This document shows positions 37,428-40,193 of a stretch of 40,193 bases of DNA, in pieces. Position 1 is the stretch's first letter. Every line of letters starts with the position of its first letter. The stretch is taken from contig NZ_JABFFR010000048.1 of the NCBI RefSeq assembly GCF_013423485.1, positions 1-40,193 of the forward strand, read 5' to 3'. Source of the DNA: Azospirillum oleiclasticum (GTDB lineage Bacteria > Pseudomonadota > Alphaproteobacteria > Azospirillales > Azospirillaceae). The notes under the pieces were generated by a model. It ran no database searches, was not told the DNA's origin, and worked only from the letters and a program-made list of their open reading frames with translations. The position numbers and the translations under genes were made by a program.

Positions 37428-40193
37428 ATGATCCCCTACGCCGAACTCCAGGTCACCACCAACTTCACCTTCCTGGAAGGCGCCTCGCACCCGGACGAGC
37501 TGGCGTTGACGGCGGCGGCGTTGGGGATGCGGGCGATCGGGGTGACGGACCGCAACTCGCTGGCCGGGGTGGTGCAGGCGCTGCTGGGGGCGGAGAAGCA
37601 TGGGCTGCGGCTGGTGGTGGGGTGCCGGCTGGACCTGACGGACGCCGCCAGCCTGCTCGCCTACCCCACCGACCGGGAGGCGTACGGGCGGCTGTCGCGG
37701 CTGCTGACGCTGGGCAAGCGGCGCGCACCCAAGGGCGCCTGCTTCCTGGGGCGCGAGGATGTGCTGGAGTATGCGGGGGGCATGCTGTTCCTGCTGGTGC
37801 CCCCCGACCGCCGCGACCCGGCCTTTCCCAACGAGGTCCGCGAATGGCGGGCGCGGCTGGGCAAGCGGCTGTATCTGGCGGCCAGCCACCGCTACCGCGG
37901 CGACGACCGGCGGCGGCTGGCCTGGCTGGCCGGCATCGCGGAGGCGTCGCGCGTGCCGCTGGTGGCGACCAACGACGTGCTGATGCACAGCCCCGCCCGC
38001 CGGCCGCTGGCCGACGTGATGACCTGCATCCGCACGGGCCGCACCATCGACGAGGCCGGCTGGCGGCTGGCCGCCAACGCCGAGCGGCACCTGAAGGCGC
38101 CGGTGGAGATGGCCCGGCTGTTCCACGCATACCCCCGCGCGGTGGAGCGTACGGTGGAGATCGCCGAGGCCTGCGCCTTCTCCTTGCGGGAGCTGCGCTA
38201 CGAATACCCCGACGAGGTGACGGGCGACGGGCGTACGGCGCAGGAGACGCTGGAGGATCTGACCTGGGCCGGGGCTGCCTGGCGCTACCCCGGCGGGGTT
38301 CCGGAGACGGTCGCCGACACCGTCCGCCGCGAGCTCGCCCTCATCGCGCAGAACAACTACGCCCCCTATTTCCTGACCGTGCACGACATCGTGCGCTTCG
38401 CGCGAGAGCGGGAGATCCTGTGCCAGGGGCGGGGGTCGGCCGCCAACTCCGCCGTCTGCTACTGCCTGGGCATCACCGCGGTGGACCCGACCAAGGTCGA
38501 TCTGCTGTTCGAACGCTTCGTGTCCGACGCCCGCAAGGAGCCGCCCGACATCGACGTGGATTTCGAGCACGAACGGCGGGAGGAGGTCATGCAGTACATC
38601 TACGGCAAATACGGCCGCGACCGCGCCGGGCTGACCGCCACCGTCATCCGCTACCGCGCCCGCGGCGCCATCCGCGAGGTCGGCAAGGCCATGGGGCTGT
38701 CGGCCGACGTGGTCGGGCGGCTGGCCGGCTCCATCTGGGGCTGGGGGCGCGACGGCATCGACACGGATCGCGCGCGCGAACACGGGCTGGACCCCGCCGA
38801 CCCGCGGCTGGCCCTGGCGCTGGAGCTGGCGCGCGAGCTGATCGGCTTCCCCCGCCACCTGTCGCAGCATGTCGGCGGCTTCGTCATCACCCGCGGCCTG
38901 TTGAGCGAGCTGTGCCCGATCCTCAACGCCGCCATGGCGGAGCGCACCACCATCGAGTGGGACAAGGACGACATCGACGCGCTGGGCCTGCTGAAGGTGG
39001 ATGTGCTGGCGCTGGGCATGCTGACCTGCGTGCGCCGGGCCTTCGACCTGATCGAGCGGCACCACGGGCGCGCGTACACCCTGGCCACCGTGCCGCAGGA
39101 CGAGCCGGAGGTGTACGCCATGCTGAGCCGCGCCGACAGCCTGGGCGTGTTCCAGGTGGAGAGCCGGGCGCAGATGACCATGCTGCCCCGCCTGCGGCCG
39201 AAGGAGTTCTACGATCTGGTGATCGAGGTCGCCATCGTCCGCCCCGGCCCCATCCAGGGCGACATGGTGCACCCGTACCTGCGCCGGCGCGAGGGCAAGG
39301 AGCCGGTGGACTACCCCTCGCCCGAGCTGGAGCGGGTGCTGCGCAAGACGCTGGGGGTGCCGCTGTTCCAGGAGCAGGCCATGCGCATCGCCATGGTCGC
39401 CGCCGGCTTCACGGCGGAGGAGGCCGACCGGCTGCGCCGGGCCATGGCGACCTTCCGCAAGCTGGGGGAGATCCACGCCTTCCGCGACCGCTTCATCGAG
39501 GGCATGGTGGGCAACCGCTACCCGCGGGATTTCGCCGAGCGCTGCTTCAAGCAGATCGAGGGCTTCGGCACCTACGGCTTCCCGGAAAGCCACGCGGCGA
39601 GCTTCGCCCTGCTGGTGTATGTGTCGGCCTGGATCAAGCGCTTCCACCCGGATGTGTTCGCCTGCGCGCTGCTGAACAGCCAGCCCATGGGCTTCTACGC
39701 CCCCGCCCAGATCGTGCGCGACGCGCGCGAGCACGGGGTGACCGTACGCCCGCCGGACGTGAACCACGCCGATTGGGACTGCACGCTGGAGCCCCTGCCC
39801 GACTCCCCCGGCCTGCACGCGCTGCGCCTCGGCTTCCGCAGCGTCAAGGGCTTCGCGGAGGAGGACGCGCGGGATCTGGTGGAGGGGCGGGCGAGCGGCT
39901 ACCGCGACCTGCACGATGTGTGGCGGCGCAGCGGGCTGGGGGTGGCGGCGCTGGAGCGGCTGGCGCGGGCGGACGCCTTCGGCTCGCTGGGGCTGGACCG
40001 GCGGGCGGCGCTGTGGGGCGTGCGCGCACTGGGCGACGATCCCCTGCCGCTGTTCCGCGCGCTCGACGGCCCGCTCCGGGCGGAGCCGGCCGTGCGCCTG
40101 CCCGACATGGCGTTGGGCGAGCAGGTGGTCATGGACTACGCCAGCCTGTCGCTGTCCTTGAAGGCGCACCCCATGGCGCTGCTGCGCGACGGG
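37428..40193 (+). CDS. dnaE2: Error-prone DNA polymerase DnaE2 (cut by window end)
   Basis: 922 residues are visible of a protein that is usually about 1,050-1,150 long; the reading frame is still open at the last base. It is a C-family polymerase for damage-tolerant, mutagenic synthesis. The N-terminal PHP domain (TTNFTFLEGASHPDEL) comes first. The polymerase triad is intact: Asp376 and Asp378 in PDIDVDF, and Asp525 in LLKVDVLALGML. Helix-hairpin-type and OB regions follow in part. It forms an operon with imuB under the LexA box. Confidence 0.95.
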   Translation, partial: MIPYAELQVTTNFTFLEGASHPDELALTAAALGMRAIGVTDRNSLAGVVQALLGAEKHGLRLVVGCRLDLTDAASLLAYPTDREAYGRLSRLLTLGKRRAPKGACFLGREDVLEYAGGMLFLLVPPDRRDPAFPNEVREWRARLGKRLYLAASHRYRGDDRRRLAWLAGIAEASRVPLVATNDVLMHSPARRPLADVMTCIRTGRTIDEAGWRLAANAERHLKAPVEMARLFHAYPRAVERTVEIAEACAFSLRELRYEYPDEVTGDGRTAQETLEDLTWAGAAWRYPGGVPETVADTVRRELALIAQNNYAPYFLTVHDIVRFAREREILCQGRGSAANSAVCYCLGITAVDPTKVDLLFERFVSDARKEPPDIDVDFEHERREEVMQYIYGKYGRDRAGLTATVIRYRARGAIREVGKAMGLSADVVGRLAGSIWGWGRDGIDTDRAREHGLDPADPRLALALELARELIGFPRHLSQHVGGFVITRGLLSELCPILNAAMAERTTIEWDKDDIDALGLLKVDVLALGMLTCVRRAFDLIERHHGRAYTLATVPQDEPEVYAMLSRADSLGVFQVESRAQMTMLPRLRPKEFYDLVIEVAIVRPGPIQGDMVHPYLRRREGKEPVDYPSPELERVLRKTLGVPLFQEQAMRIAMVAAGFTAEEADRLRRAMATFRKLGEIHAFRDRFIEGMVGNRYPRDFAERCFKQIEGFGTYGFPESHAASFALLVYVSAWIKRFHPDVFACALLNSQPMGFYAPAQIVRDAREHGVTVRPPDVNHADWDCTLEPLPDSPGLHALRLGFRSVKGFAEEDARDLVEGRASGYRDLHDVWRRSGLGVAALERLARADAFGSLGLDRRAALWGVRALGDDPLPLFRALDGPLRAEPAVRLPDMALGEQVVMDYASLSLSLKAHPMALLRDG

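Noticed and set aside
35694..40169. A 1,491-codon minus-strand frame opposite imuB-dnaE2
   Set aside because: It is a shadow of imuB and dnaE2; its His/Gln/Arg-rich composition and lack of domains argue against coding.
1..40193. tRNA, rRNA, CRISPR arrays, insertion sequences or phage genes
   Set aside because: None was seen: no cloverleaf-like sequence, no regularly spaced repeats, and no transposase- or integrase-like frame.

Overview
The window is very GC-rich DNA with strong G/C at third codon positions. It carries a complete nifHDK operon whose proteins look alphaproteobacterial and closest to Azospirillum (order Rhodospirillales). This assignment rests on the Nif sequences, the density of TRAP transporters, the alphaproteobacterial LexA box (GTTC-N7-GTTC) and the general gene style. 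I could not confirm it by a search.

Region 1 (1-8.6 kb, minus strand) is one probable eight-gene catabolic operon. In order of transcription it encodes a DapA-like 2-keto acid aldolase/dehydratase, a GntR/FCD regulator, a TRAP transporter (DctP, DctQ, DctM), an L-fucose/L-arabinose isomerase-type protein, an FGGY pentulose kinase and an RraA-type aldolase. Together they give import, isomerisation, phosphorylation and cleavage of an unidentified sugar or sugar acid. Region 2 (8.6-13 kb) holds a second, divergent TRAP system (dctPQM) and a convergent tarD, recognised as D(-)-tartrate dehydratase. A 250-bp divergent control region between the two TRAP operons holds two 35-bp tandem repeats and what look like back-to-back promoters sharing one -35 element.

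Region 3 (13-17.6 kb) is nifHDK with a textbook control region: two overlapping NifA sites, a perfect IHF-consensus match and a sigma-54 -24/-12 promoter. There is a hairpin between nifH and nifD and an intrinsic terminator after nifK. nifENX and draTG are not next to it.

Region 4 (17.6-21.8 kb) is a FecI-FecR-TonB receptor iron-signalling set with a Fur-like site upstream. Region 5 (21.8-26.8 kb) is a tight, unusual signalling cluster: a protein built from three degenerate CheW-like segments, a methyl-accepting chemotaxis protein with several HAMP-type repeats, and an MscS-type channel with a C-terminal cyclic-nucleotide-binding domain.

Region 6 (26.8-35.7 kb) is mixed: a MerR-ATPase fusion of different base composition with a MerR-style promoter, a HupE/UreJ-like membrane protein, an orphan TAXI-type binding protein, a glutathione S-transferase, an M17 aminopeptidase, a DUF2442-like protein, a MarR regulator overlapping an NlpC/P60 peptidase, RluE, and a small lipoprotein. 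Region 7 (35.8 kb to the end) is an SOS mutagenesis cassette, imuB-dnaE2, with a perfect LexA box directly upstream of imuB and dnaE2 cut by the window edge. No tRNA, rRNA, CRISPR array or insertion sequence was seen.
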